A DNA stretch of 64,000 bases, from contig OY740769.1 in the NCBI GenBank assembly GCA_963513935.1, positions 107,859,762-107,923,761 on the forward strand. The letters are read 5' to 3'. Position 1 is the stretch's first letter; each line of letters begins with the position of its first letter. This stretch comes from Aphrophora alni. Taxonomy: Eukaryota > Arthropoda > Insecta > Hemiptera > Aphrophoridae. Below the pieces are notes generated by a model. The model worked only from the letters and a program-made list of their open reading frames with translations, did not search any database and had not been told where the DNA came from. Positions 43,500-54,900 of this stretch are shown here, piece after piece. Made by a program: the position numbers and the translations under genes.

Positions 43500-43549
43500 T
43501 GTGTTGGTGACGCGTTTCGGGACTTTTATCCCATCTTCAGATACAACAT
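43500..43549 (-). ncRNA. Hammerhead-like motif in Penelope-like 3' region
   Basis: Minus strand, 5' to 3': TGTTG (43548-43544), CTGAAGA (43540-43534), T, GGGA-loop-TCCC stem II (43532-43519), GAAAC (43518-43514), GC, GTC, then CAACA (43506-43502), which pairs with TGTTG to make stem I. This has the core bases of a hammerhead (C-U-G-A-N-G-A, G-A-A-A) and a GUC cleavage triplet. One extra U lies between the core and stem II. Hammerheads are known from Penelope-like elements, which supports the call. Activity is not shown by the sequence alone. Confidence 0.55.
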
Positions 43550-44165
43550 AAATATATTGCTCAACCGAGGTTTTCAAGCACTAAAATTATTTACACAAAA
43601 CACATATCACATTAAAAGTACGTTTAGGTGTACACCTTCTGGTTACCGGACGGCAACTGACAGTCTGTTACCTCGCGCACTCGGACCTGTTCTTACCGCG
43701 GGCTTCTTGAATTCTTATCGCCGTGTCGTACAAGGTATTTTGAGCCGAAATTTAGTTGGTCGTACAATAATCGATGTTTGCCATTTGCATCTCTTGATTT
43801 TAACGCCTTATAAATCTCTTACTCCTCGACTGCATTCATATATCTACCTTTAGAACATATTTTTTAATTAGTTTCAGGTTATTTTGTAGGTTTCGTGTAA
43901 CCATTTTCCTTGTCTATTAGATGGCGTGCAAAACTCGATTTGTTAACTGAAATTGTTCTTTTTGGCAAGTGTTCTTTAAATCGAGCCTTAAACTATCTCT
44001 CCGTTTGGCCTATGTATACCTTTTCACAATCATTACATGTCAGTCTAGACACGTCAGTTTGGTTTTCTAAGAGTCTAGAGTTTTTGGGGGAGAATAAGTT
44101 GTTTAATGGTTTTGTTAGTTCGGAAGGTTACTATTCTGTTGAGTTTATAATAGGTAGAAGATGAC
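43500..44165 (-). pseudogene. Penelope-like element, GIY-YIG part and 3' end
   Basis: Translating the minus strand gives RLTCNDCEKVYIGQTER, then after a stop FKARFKEHLPKR and FARHLIDKENGYT. This is the GIY-YIG endonuclease domain that follows the reverse transcriptase in Penelope-like retroelements (Y-I-G-Q-T followed by R-F-K-E-H). Upstream is a relic like YKLNRIVTFRTNKTIKQL, the linker after the RT. Downstream frames keep EIYKA and LLYDQLNFGS in shifted frames, then the 3' region with the hammerhead-like motif. Several stops and frameshifts make it inactive. The plus-strand ORFs 43557-43853 and 43910-44164 are antisense shadows. Confidence 0.85.
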
Positions 44166-44204
44166 ATATTTATAATTTTTAACGGAACTATTAGACAAAT
44201 GGAA

Positions 44205-44690
44205 CATTAAAAAAACTACATTAATGCAATAAAATCAAAAATACAGTTCACTTCTGAAATTGAAAAGAATAACAGTATAAATTTTCTAGACATAACAGTC
44301 ACAAAACAACAAAACAAATTTCATAATAAGATATTCAGAAAGCCTACCACAACCGACATCACTATACATTCTGACTCCCACCATCCACTACTTCAAAAAA
44401 TGGCAGCCTCTAACAGCCTGATCAACAGGTTAATGACAGTAGCAATGGAGCCTTGTGATTATCAAGAAGAGCTGAATACGATCAGATATATCGCCATAAG
44501 AAACGATTACAGAAGCTCCGTATTAACAAACTTCTCTTAAAACACAAAGTTAGATCTGAATCGCGTCCCAAAGAGAAAACTTAACCTGCCTATGTATCAA
44601 TTGATTATGGCAGCATCCTACAATCAATAGTCATTTCTACATACCATAAACTCAACATAATTGTAACCTTCCGAACTACTATACATGATA
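44205..44690 (+). pseudogene. Penelope-like reverse transcriptase, C-terminal part
   Basis: The plus strand is open from about 44208 to a stop at 44538-44540. It encodes the thumb-region pattern of Penelope-like RT: KNNSINFLDITVTKQQNKFH, IFRKPTTTDITIHSDSHHP and NSLINRLMTVAMEP. After the stop a second frame gives STYHKLNIIVTFRTT, the same linker that begins the minus-strand GIY-YIG piece. The fingers and palm with the catalytic aspartates are absent, so this is a truncated fragment. It lies head to head with the GIY-YIG piece, as if the 5' part of one insertion was inverted. Confidence 0.88.
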
Positions 44691-45404
44691 ATGTATAGAA
44701 TCACTGCATCCATTTTAAAATTTCTGTTATCATGAAAAAATGTTTATATTTACCATCGCACTATTAATTAAACTTTATATTCAATAAAACATTTCTGAAA
44801 CCCAATAAAGATTACATAAAACAATTAGCACACATTTCTATGGTCATTATAGTAACTACTGGGTGACAATCCCAAGAGACCTAGCTGGATTTACAAAATT
44901 TTTCATGTAGTATTTAGTTAGACCCCCCCCCACCTCTTATCTTAGCTATCTGTTATTTCTTGTTTTCTTCCAATTCTGGTGTTATCGGAGTAATAGAGAA
45001 CTAGGAGGAGGGGGGGTCTTCATTATGTTTTTCCTTTTTCTATGATGTGATGATAACCGAGAAGTTGTTTGCCTCTAACCAAGAAAAATGAATTAAACAA
45101 TTAGTTAATAAACATTGTTGGTTTCTATGGATATAAAGTTTACATGTTTCTTTAAAGTTTGGCACACAGTCTTATGATAAAACAAACCTAATATTACTCT
45201 TCTGTCTGGGTCGTTTTCGAGAAGTGTGATTCTTGTAAAACTTCATTTTATGTTTTTAATGATTCTGTGAACTGCATATTAAACACACACCGGTGTTTAT
45301 TTTAAATTTTCTAATTTAATTTGGTTTAATTTGAGATTTTAGCTACGCAACACAATCTTCCATATATCCAAGTCATATTGTCTACTGTATTTGTTCACTA
45401 AATA
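44690..45404 (-). repeat. Dispersed repeat R/E, copy R1
   Basis: The minus strand from 45404 to 44690 carries, in order, the E block (shared inverted with 46504-46722) and the R block (shared with 42050-42620, R2). It includes a C9 run (44923-44931) and a G7 run. Its far end touches the inverted RT fragment of the Penelope-like element. Confidence 0.8.
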
Positions 45405-46503
45405 AATAGGTGGATCATATAATATATACATTCAAATTTCTTAAGATTTTAAAGTCTTTTAAATACAATCACACATCTAAATATATTAAATAGTACAACC
45501 ACGACATCTGCTGACAGTAATTATCACTCTAAACATATTTATATATTAGTAGAATTATATTAATACTTAGGATGGTTAATTGTATATATTATTGTGTGTA
45601 AGGTATGACATTATAACATTCCCAAATAGTGTTTACCGATTATGGTAAGAATATTCGATTTTTATTTTGGAAGTATCTTTCTACAAACAAAGATATTCAA
45701 TTATTAAACACAAATTTGGAGATGTCTTTTTAAATTGTTTTTATGAGATTGTTTCAGTAAATAGAATTGAAAACTCAGAAAAACTATATTAAGCTGATCT
45801 AACAACTGATTTCCACGCAAATTTTATTATTTCCAACAACAAAATCATACAACTACCGGGCTGACTAAGTTTTAGAGTGTTGAAATATAACCTTTCAATG
45901 AACTTGACATACAATAACGTTTAAAACATATTGTGATCATGTCAAGTCGTAATTTATTACACCAACTGAATACTGTTACTAAGCTTTCTCACATAGTTTA
46001 GGTTCATTCAAATCAAATAATACTGTAAGGAGTAACGCTAATGCACAATATATGATCCTACAGTTTTGCATGAACGTATTCTGTTTGACTTTTTCGATCA
46101 CAGTTGTTTTTAAATCAATTCAGTTAAAATGTTGTGAATAGATACAAAAGTATACCACAGAATGTCAAGTAAATATATTGCATACAATCAAAATTGCGGC
46201 TATTTAAAATAAAACGCGATTTTTCGGCTGTTGGATTATCTTACTTTCATTAAAAGATGCTATATTTCTTATAGTGCATTGTTGAGTAGTTTTAAAGTTA
46301 TACTTTATAAAACAGATTTTTATTCAACTGTTAACCTGTTATTGTCGTTTTAATCATGGCTTTATCAATAGAGCATAAACTAACGTATTGTTCATAGCCA
46401 GTTACATTTAATATAGAACTTGAAATAAGATGACAATTCCAAGCTATAAATCCAAATATTAAACATCCATTACACAAAGTGGAAAACACCAGTACTTAAA
46501 ACT
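45405..46503. other. AT-rich spacer between E copies
   Basis: No gene; lies between the inverted copies of the E repeat. Confidence 0.45.
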
Positions 46504-46722
46504 ATTTAGTGAACAAATACAGTAGACAATATGACTTGGATATATGGAAGATTGTGTTGCGTAGCTAAAATCTCAAATTAAACCAAATTATATTAGAAAA
46601 ATTAAAATAAACACCGGCGTGTGTTTAATATGCCGTTCACTGAATCATAAAACATAAAACATAAAACATAAAATGAATTTTTGCAGGTATTACATTTCTC
46701 GAAAACGACCCAGACAGAAGAG
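46504..46722 (+). repeat. Repeat E, inverted partner of 45198-45404
   Basis: Matches the reverse complement of 45198-45404 at about 90% by eye. Shared blocks are ACAGTAGACAATATGACTTG, TTGTGTTGCGTAGCTAAAAT and TCGAAAACGACCCAGACAGA. Between them is a small (ACATAAA)n expansion (46648-46672). Similarity resumes at about 46938-46990 (TAATATTAGGTTTGTTT..., GTGTGCCA) after about 215 bp absent from the other copy. Confidence 0.85.
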
Positions 46723-46937
46723 GGGACTTTTAAATGAAAAACAAACAAAAAATTCTATCACTTTTTTTTTAGTGTTGTCGAGAGTGTTTCGACAATTACG
46801 GCATTCATGAGAGAGTTGAACACAGACTAAGAACAAATGATAGAAAACAAACAAATTAAACAAATTTTTAATTAAAGTATTGGTAATTTTAGTTGGATTA
46901 GTTGATGGTAACTGTACAAAAGAAATAACGAAAAGGA
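46723..46937. other. 215-bp segment absent from the other E copy
   Basis: Interrupts the match between the two E copies; either an insertion here or a deletion at 45190. The 113-codon minus ORF 46690-47031 spans the junctions, so it is unlikely to be a gene. Confidence 0.5.
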
Positions 46938-47347
46938 TAGTAATATTAGGTTTGTTTAATATTATAAGACCATATAATCTGTGTGCCATATTATTCATTA
47001 TCAACAAAGTTCTTACATAAACAGAACTCAAAACAATTGTTACGAAGTAAAGTAGATTTTACAATTTCGTTTTTTTCTTTAGTTGGGTTCTTTTTCATCT
47101 CAACAAAGCTCCTGGTTAGAATTAGTTTTTAACAGCTCCTGAAGTTTTTACTGTGTGTATCTAAGGATGAAATAATTGATTTAGATTATCTGCTTTAGTT
47201 ACCACGAGGTTATTATCTGGTAACTTTTCCTAAAATCCTTAATTACTACATTTTCTTTATTAATAAACTTAGGATAAAATAAAACAGAAAATTAGGGTTT
47301 TTTTTAAGTCATTAAAGATTACGACACTGACCCTGATTGGTATTGTC

Positions 47348-47615
47348 GAATTGTGGTTTCCTTTGAGTCAACCTTTTACTGGAAAGGCTTGGTGGTAAGT
47401 TGACACAATTTTAATTATTATAATGTAACCAACCCTAATGTAATTGAACAAAACAACTTCAAGGTAAGAGTATTACTGTATGGGGAGCAGTACCAGTTAA
47501 TGGAGTTTTACGAACATTATGAATGTAGTTAGGTACCATGATCCCACACTTCACAGTTCCAAAAATAGAGTCATGCATCTCCCAGCAATATTAATCTTGT
47601 GAAACATTTGTTGAA
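47348..47615 (+). repeat. Repeat X, copy 1
   Basis: Direct, diverged duplicate of 49356-49630. Shared blocks are AACCTTTTACTG, AATTTTAATTA.TATAATGT, ACCAGTTAATG, TCCACACTTCACAGTTCC-like and AATAGAGTCATGCATCT. Confidence 0.75.
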
Positions 47616-48689
47616 CCCTGAACTTGGTGGTCGACGGATTGGAAAGGGACGTGAATGTATGGACTGGCCGCTTAGATTGTTGACCTAATCGTTAGTTTCT
47701 TCTTTTACTTAATAGAACGAGTTTATTCTTACACCATCAATACAATTGAGGAACTAAAGACAATAATTGAAATAATATTATCAAGATCCCACAACACGTT
47801 TTCTGCTTTGAAGCTTTCAGTGCATAGTGGAAAATATTTTCCAATTTGAATAGTGCTCATTGTTCTTCTTTGATTGGTTATTGTTTCCTTTATTATTAAC
47901 TTAAAAGTGAATACAATTATTATAATATCTGATATAATACATATTATGTAGTTATAAAAAGAAGATAATATTAGACCTGTCTTTTATTGTAAAGAACCGC
48001 CATTTTTTGTTTGTTTTTTGTTCAAAATATTTACTTGAATATTCTGTGGTATACTTTAATACCTGTCTACATTATCTATGTAAAACGTTTAACCGAAATT
48101 TGTTTACAAAGGACTGTCCTACGACAAGTAAAGTATTGGAATATCTCCAGAAGACGCACTGTACGTACATTGTCAGAAAGTGACTGCATCAGAAACTTAT
48201 AAATCATCTAATTTTTTTTCCAGTAGCATTATTCTTTTTTCACCAAATGAAAGTGTAGAGTATTGTATTTAGATATTTATTATTTTTATCAACTAACGAA
48301 TAACACATTCTATGATCTGTGTCAAATAGAGTAATTATTACAAAAAAGGACCCCGTTAATAAACAATCCAAATTTATTCTTACAATCGTTGTTACCACCT
48401 GAATTAGTAGGAACAACAATCTGTTGATCCATTGGAAACAGTTCATTCAAATACGGTTTCCTTGTTTATGACACTTTCTCGTTACATTTCAGTGCATAGA
48501 CAATGTTCCTATGGAAGACTAAGAACGTGATATTAGCTGTTACACTTACAGTTCATTTTTATTGGATTGTTATTTGGATTTAATGGTTCGTTTCTACTTT
48601 CAACTAAACCAGTGATTATACACATATTCTATCAAATCCACATGTGTGTAAAAGGATAAATTCTTTCTAAATATAACTAAAAAATTTAA
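47616..48689. other. AT-rich stretch, no gene seen
   Basis: ORFs 48011-48202 and 48240-48446 have no recognisable motif. A short block near 48427-48510 resembles 58804-58920 (GATCCATT.GAAAC, TTTCTCGT.ACA.TTCAGTGCA), perhaps another old repeat. Confidence 0.4.
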
Positions 48690-49213
48690 TAATGCACCAT
48701 CAATGTTCGTCATGGTAATCAATTAATGATCGGGTTTGATCTAATGCCAGAATCTCAGCTCTAATATGTGTCGTAGATGTGAGTCTTACAACATTATTGC
48801 TACTCACTACGCTGGACATTACGTAGGCTGGAGTGGCAGGTTTGGTTGAGCCTAGCAGGAGAGATGAAGAATAAATCAGGCCCGGCTTGGATCTGGTGCG
48901 AATAAGTTGCGAATGGTTGTTGATGGCCTTTAGAAAGACAAATAATATAGAGCTCGACGATCTGTACAAGTCAGATTCTGGGTCGGGTATGGCGGGTATG
49001 TTCAAATGCCGGGGAGAGGTCCACTACGCCGATGGAGGAGTCGTCACTCTCGTTGGATGGAGCGCTGGTCTCGGTGTTAGTAGTCTTTGGCTGGGTGGGG
49101 ACCATGCTGTTCTGTCGACCAACTTCTTTGCGGCCTTCCTTGCGAGCGATTACTCGGCCTTTAGTCATCAGAAGAATTTGATACAGGAAAGTGAGGTGAG
49201 AATGTCGGTTCCC

Positions 49214-49215
<2 letters not shown>
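48690..49215. other. GC-rich island with coding-like frames
   Basis: Around 50% GC over part of its length, far above its surroundings, ending at a (TA)n tract. Long frames are open on both strands: plus 48887-49381, minus 48971-49294 and minus 48700-49005. Minus segments such as GRVIARKEGRKEVGRQNSMV and DPESDLYRSSSSILFVFLKA look more like protein than the plus frame, but they are in different frames. Likely an old coding or mobile-element fragment; product and strand not resolved. Confidence 0.35.

Positions 49216-49287
<72 letters not shown>
49216..49287 (+). repeat. (AT)36 microsatellite
   Basis: 72 bp of perfect alternating AT, responsible for the poly-IY run in ORFs on both strands. Confidence 0.98.
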
Positions 49288-49290
<3 letters not shown>

Positions 49291-49355
49291 TCACCGGGCG
49301 TTACCCAAATTTACCTTTCCTGGCGGAATCAACTTGATGATATCTGACTGTCATC

Positions 49356-49630
49356 TACAGATTGTGTTTTCTGTTGAGTAAACATTTTACTGTAATCGCT
49401 CAATTTTAATTAGTATAATGTTACCAACCCTCATTAAATTGATGAATCAAACTGAAAAATAAAACCATTACTGTATAGAAAACATTACCAGTTAATGTAG
49501 TATTATCCTTCTACAATTTTACGAACACTATGCATGCAATTAGGTTAGGTTAAGTTTGATTCCACACTTCACAGTTCCAGAAATAGAGTCATGCATCTTT
49601 CAGCAATACCAATCTTGTGAAACTGTTGTT
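49356..49630 (+). repeat. Repeat X, copy 2
   Basis: Diverged direct duplicate of 47348-47615, 2 kb away. It is followed by a less AT-rich stretch (49630-49790) with no followable frame. Confidence 0.75.
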
Positions 49631-51179
49631 GACGGCTCCATACGGAGTTTTATGTGTGTTTTGCCTTAAGCTTACCCATGCAGCGTAGTGTGTATACCGC
49701 GGAATTTGAGGCGTGTTTGTTGTATGTGTTTGACATTATTGGAGTCATAGACTCGTCCTTAGCGGACCTCGTAACTGTTCAAATATCAAATTGTTTCAGA
49801 TCATTTTAAGGTTCAACATTTAATTACTTTCTAAAATAAGAATTATAATAAACAGAAAGTTAGAGTTTGAACTATATATGGAAAATAAAAAGGGGAAAAT
49901 GTCCACTTAAAAGTATTGTACTAAAAGTTGAAAGTTTAGTAAAAAATTCTGTAATACTAAGAGTCTTGACTCTGTTTAATATTTAAATAAGTTATGTTAA
50001 CTTTCACAGCTGTGTCATCTCTTCCATGATTATGTACAGATGATGACAATGACTGATGACATTTAAAAAAAATTTAATTGAAATTTCCTACTTACAATGA
50101 TGATCTAGCCTCCTCCCAAATAAACTATACACTACTTAATTTGTTCACAAAAATTACTTTAACAATTGTGTAAACTGTTGTATACTAATTTCGTCCATAG
50201 AATCGACAATTAATGACAGTTGTCTGTGTACTCTATGATTAGTCTTACAAATTCTGCTGTAAACGCTAATTCGTACATCAATGAAATTGGATATAACTGT
50301 ATTAATTGTTAGAAATGTACTTTGTACAATTAGTTTCGTTAAATTTTCAAAAGATATTTGGTAGTCTACCTTGCAGGTTCATGCCACTGTGCAAATAAAT
50401 GTACGAACGAATCAACTTAATTACCCTCAAATTATTCCTTGAGTGAATATTTTATACTTTTTAATTTTAACGATATAAAAAAAAATAAATGTCAGACAAC
50501 TATTGTGGGTAAAAACTTTCTGTGTACATAGATTTTTTATTATTTATTTTATTAATAGAGTTTTTTCCTTTATATACAACTCTTTCCTTTTTTTATACAG
50601 CAAATTATACTTGAAGGATACGTGTAAGAAGAGAGTGGATCAATCCTGGGGTTGATTATATCTTCATATATATGTATATACAGTTCTCTTCTGTATTTAT
50701 GTTTTCTGTTTAAAAAATATATTATACAAATCATAATATATATTTTAGTAGAATAATATTTGATAATAATAATAATATATATTTTATTTTCCTTTTATAC
50801 TTTTGATGACATTGCGGAAATTTGATCTTCCAATGTTTATACTTGCACTTCCAACAAATAAAACTGTACAAAATAAATAATTTGTCACTTTGCTTGCTTA
50901 AAGAAGTCATAACCAAAAGTATATATGTCATGTCATGAAATTTGTAATTAATACAGATATAATCATTGTCCCCAAAACAATTTATTTTAAATTAATTTTC
51001 AACTTAAGAGACAGATTATTTATTACCTTTTTGAGTTGTTAGAATTTTTTTTTGAGTTGTTTACAATCAGAATCTTGTTCGCTGTGTTTATATATTAGCA
51101 AATGCAAATGTAAACTCATTAACCACTTTTTATCCCTCAAGAATAGTAACTATTACTCGAGGGAATTTTTTTTCCATAA
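49631..51179. other. AT-rich stretch, no gene seen
   Basis: No supported gene; the ORF 50731-50931 (minus) is low complexity. Confidence 0.4.
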
Positions 51180-51950
51180 TATTGTCAATATTAAAAATAA
51201 TTACATATGCCAAATTTGAAAAACATATCTGCAACCTAATCAACTAAAATGAAACTCATAAGAGTAATTTTGTATTTTAATTTTAGTAGATTAAATAAAA
51301 TATTATTTCCAATGAAATTATGTTTCATAGAACCTCATAAACGCTAACTGCATCAACAAATTATTTGAATTTTTCTTTTTCTTCTTCTTCTTTTGCATTT
51401 TTGGAACAAAACAATTATAAATTGAAAATATTAACTGATGTGGAACAATGCATACGTAGTAATTTATTTATCATGAAAAATAATAATAGTAAAGAAGATA
51501 TATTATTTGATAATGATTTAGACTAAAAGAATTGTAAGTTTTTTTAAAAATAAGTTATGTACCATCTAAGAGTTTTAAAGGTTTAGTTGTTATTTTCTTT
51601 ACACTTTTATAATATTAGCTAAGTCAATTTTCCTAAAACAAAATTATTATTTTACAGAATATATTATTTTTTTGTTTTTACAATTTAAAAATTGTTACAT
51701 TATGTATTATTTTCAAGTTATAAGGAGTAAATGGATGAACAATGTTTTATAATATATTTTGGACACTAACATATTTTGTTCTTTTTATTGTTAATCAGTA
51801 ATGAACTGTTTTACAATATATATTCCACAATTTATTATGCTTTATCAATCAATAAATAGTGGACTAATGCAGTTTAAAATACATTGACATATTGAACCAC
51901 AATAACCATAATGAATTGTATTTATTCTTGTCTGTATTGTAATGTACTGA
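51180..51950 (+). repeat. Repeat W, copy 1 (diverged)
   Basis: Collinear short matches to 60640-61480: CTG.AACCTAATCAACTAAAA, CTGATGTGGAACAAT, ATTTAT.ATGAAAA.TAATAAT and TGTATTG.AATGTA.TG near the end. An old duplication of about 800 bp. Confidence 0.5.
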
Positions 51951-54900
51951 GAACAATAACATAACTATTTATTTAAAAAACTAGAGTTTTAAAATGCATA
52001 ATTTCAATTTATACTTTTTTTTTAAACACTAACCAAATCCTTACATTTACGGTCTTTTTAACTGAAATTGCGGGGTTAACCATGCTAATAATCTATTTTG
52101 TTAAAATTAATTTTCATATTTTGCAAAAACAAATTCAATATTAAATTCTGTACCTTAAAAACGTTTCCCAGTTCCTAGTGATGACTGAGAACGATAACTT
52201 GATTTACAAATATAAATTCCTTTAAACGAATTTGCTGATAATTTATCCAACAATTATCAAAATTTGTCACGAACATACCAAAGAATTCTACTTGTACTAT
52301 TTAAGAAAAACCCTAGAATTTGCTCGTTTTTCCAAATTATAAACTCCAACCAATTATATTTTTGTCCTTAATTATAATTAAACTGAAAGTTTTACAGTTT
52401 AGCAAAGTATTTGTTACTAATTTGCTTAAAACCTATTTTCGTTAGTTCTCAAGATTTTTCCCCTTTAAATAGATTATAAATTATTGAACTAAATACAAAT
52501 GTTATAGGTATAATTTTTGAAGAACTATATTGAGACTCTACTCCTTATATCATTATAATCTCGTCAACATTTATGACGTCATAAGCATTGTGTTCCCAGC
52601 GGTTTAATGATGGCAATATTGTTTGAATTCTCCCTCCCTTGGTAAATACTTGTGGTTAAGCAAACGCATTAAGGGAAATTGTTTCAAAATTGAATCAAAT
52701 ATTTAACAATACGTTAATTTTACAAGAAGATAAACTTAACGCCTGTTTGTATATACATATTATTTTTTTGTGAAATTAACTTTTAAAATAGTAACAATCC
52801 TAATTACATACTTCAAAATGTTTATCTTTGCATTATAAATTTATGAAAAAGTCTATCATTTCCATTTCAGATTACAATAAATCTCCCTGACACTATTATG
52901 TAGGCCTAATATTATTATGGAATTCAAATAATTTATTTGGCACTTTAAGTACCACACATAAGTCTGACAAATGTATTCCTAATCTTGAATTCGAAAGTCT
53001 TGAGCTTCTATCATACATTGTTGCAATCTTCGTGTAATATATTACTTATTGTAGATTTATCCGAAAATTCTTTTCCCGAAATTAATCAATATTAATCTCA
53101 CGTTACATATTTTAAGTAATTTCAAATTCAAATATGTTATTTTAAGTACAATCACAGAAACCAATTTATAAAATGTTAAGGTTTTTTTTTAACATTTATA
53201 TTTGAAAGCCAGATTACAAAGAAGAAGGAAATGTAAAGTAATACATTTCAAAATTACTTAACAATTTTAAAGAATTAGAATTTAAAAGAATTATTTTTGG
53301 AGAATTATCTAGAAAATAAGAAGAAAAAAATATGTTCTTTGAAATTATATCAATCATTTCATTTCATTGATTTAAATATTTTAATAATATAAATTCAAAT
53401 ATAACTATACATTACCAACATGATGAAACTGGACCTTCCTGCTTTATAACTGCACTGCATTGTAATAGAATATTATTCTCCCGACATTATTTTTTCTCAC
53501 TCCCTGTAAAAGTACATAGATACAGTTTTAATGTTCATGTTGAAGTCCTGATGTGGCTTTGATCTACTGTCGTTTGAAATAATAAGCATTTGTCACGTAA
53601 TTGTCCCCTTACTAACTAATTTGCAGTTTTTAATAATTACGTTTTAACATATACTATGTTCGTTATTTCTTGTAAACGAAATATTTCCTCAAAAATAATG
53701 AACTGTTTAGTATTATGAAGATTTATGTTTTTTTCAGAAGAACTCTAAGACTAATTCGACCAATTTGATAATATATTTGTGGCGCATTGTTCCCACCCTG
53801 AATATTACAAATAATTTGATTGAGTCATTATCAAGAATATATTTAACATTCTATCATTACTATTATATGAAAAAATGCATTATATATTTTCCTTAGTAAA
53901 ATTCACAGTTAACAGTGTAAAAAATGATTCTTGCAATATCACACAGGTCGGAGATGTGTCACCAAATTAAAGAATTCCAGTTTTTCTATAAATACCCCAT
54001 TACCAGTTTCACACAATATCCGAAAATTGCCGGCAGTATAAAAAATAATACTAGTTTTAAAATATTTACGATCATATAAACAGAAGTTCATTTTTATATA
54101 TATTAATCAACCTTACAGTATGTATTTTAAATTAATTGTATTATGTATGGTATATTTTTATATAAAAATTGAAAACATAAAGAGGTAAATTGTTATCTTT
54201 AATTCATATTAAGTCAATTTATCAGGAATCTAAATAACAGATTATCAGTACGTCAAACTTCCAATAATCACTCAAATTTCTACAAATATTATATATACAG
54301 CAGATTGAATAACACGAAAATAGGTTTAAAAGATGGCAGACTATACATTATATTGTTAATTTTTAAATCATCTAAGACTGAACAGCTTTATTTTTAAGAA
54401 TTTAATCTATACAATCATGTATCAAAAATTGATCACAATGTATTGTTCAAATCTTAATTTAATTTTTGTTGTCATTGGGGTTTTTAAAACTAGTAATAAC
54501 ACTTCACTTTATTTTCATAATAGTCACTTGTTAGGCTGAGGTGGAATAAACTGGTGACTAAATTGAAAGCATGTTTTCAATTTAAACACATGTATAAACC
54601 TTAAATACAGTTTAATAAGACAATAAAAACAGTTTTTTAAGACAAATTACAATATATACTAGTTTTTTTATTCATCATTTTTTTTTTCTTATTCATGACT
54701 TATGACTCAATAAATGTTAAATAGTTAAACAATCAAAGATTTCAAAAATTCACGTAAAGCATTCAAAACAAAATAAAATTAGTTTCTAGTGTTTAAATAC
54801 ATTCATTCAAGCCTTTATAATATTTATTATTATTCTTAACTTTATATCATCTTCTAAAACTGCAATAAATTTTGTTGTAAACCATTACATTTTAAATGAG

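Noticed and set aside
43557..44164. 98- and 84-codon plus ORFs
   Set aside because: Antisense shadows of the Penelope-like GIY-YIG relic on minus.
46690..47031. 113-codon minus ORF
   Set aside because: Crosses the junctions of repeat E and an insertion; hydrophobic, low-complexity translation with no motif.
47306..47393. Apparent exon with a GTAAGT donor after GGCTTGGTG
   Set aside because: The sequence around and upstream of the donor is part of repeat X, also present at 49356, where the frame and donor are not kept.
48887..49381. 164-codon plus ORF
   Set aside because: Half lies in a (TA)n tract and the rest has an opposing frame that looks more protein-like; not called as a gene.
49547..49560. 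Arthropod-type telomere repeat (TTAGG)
   Set aside because: Only two units (TTAGGTTAGG), easily chance.
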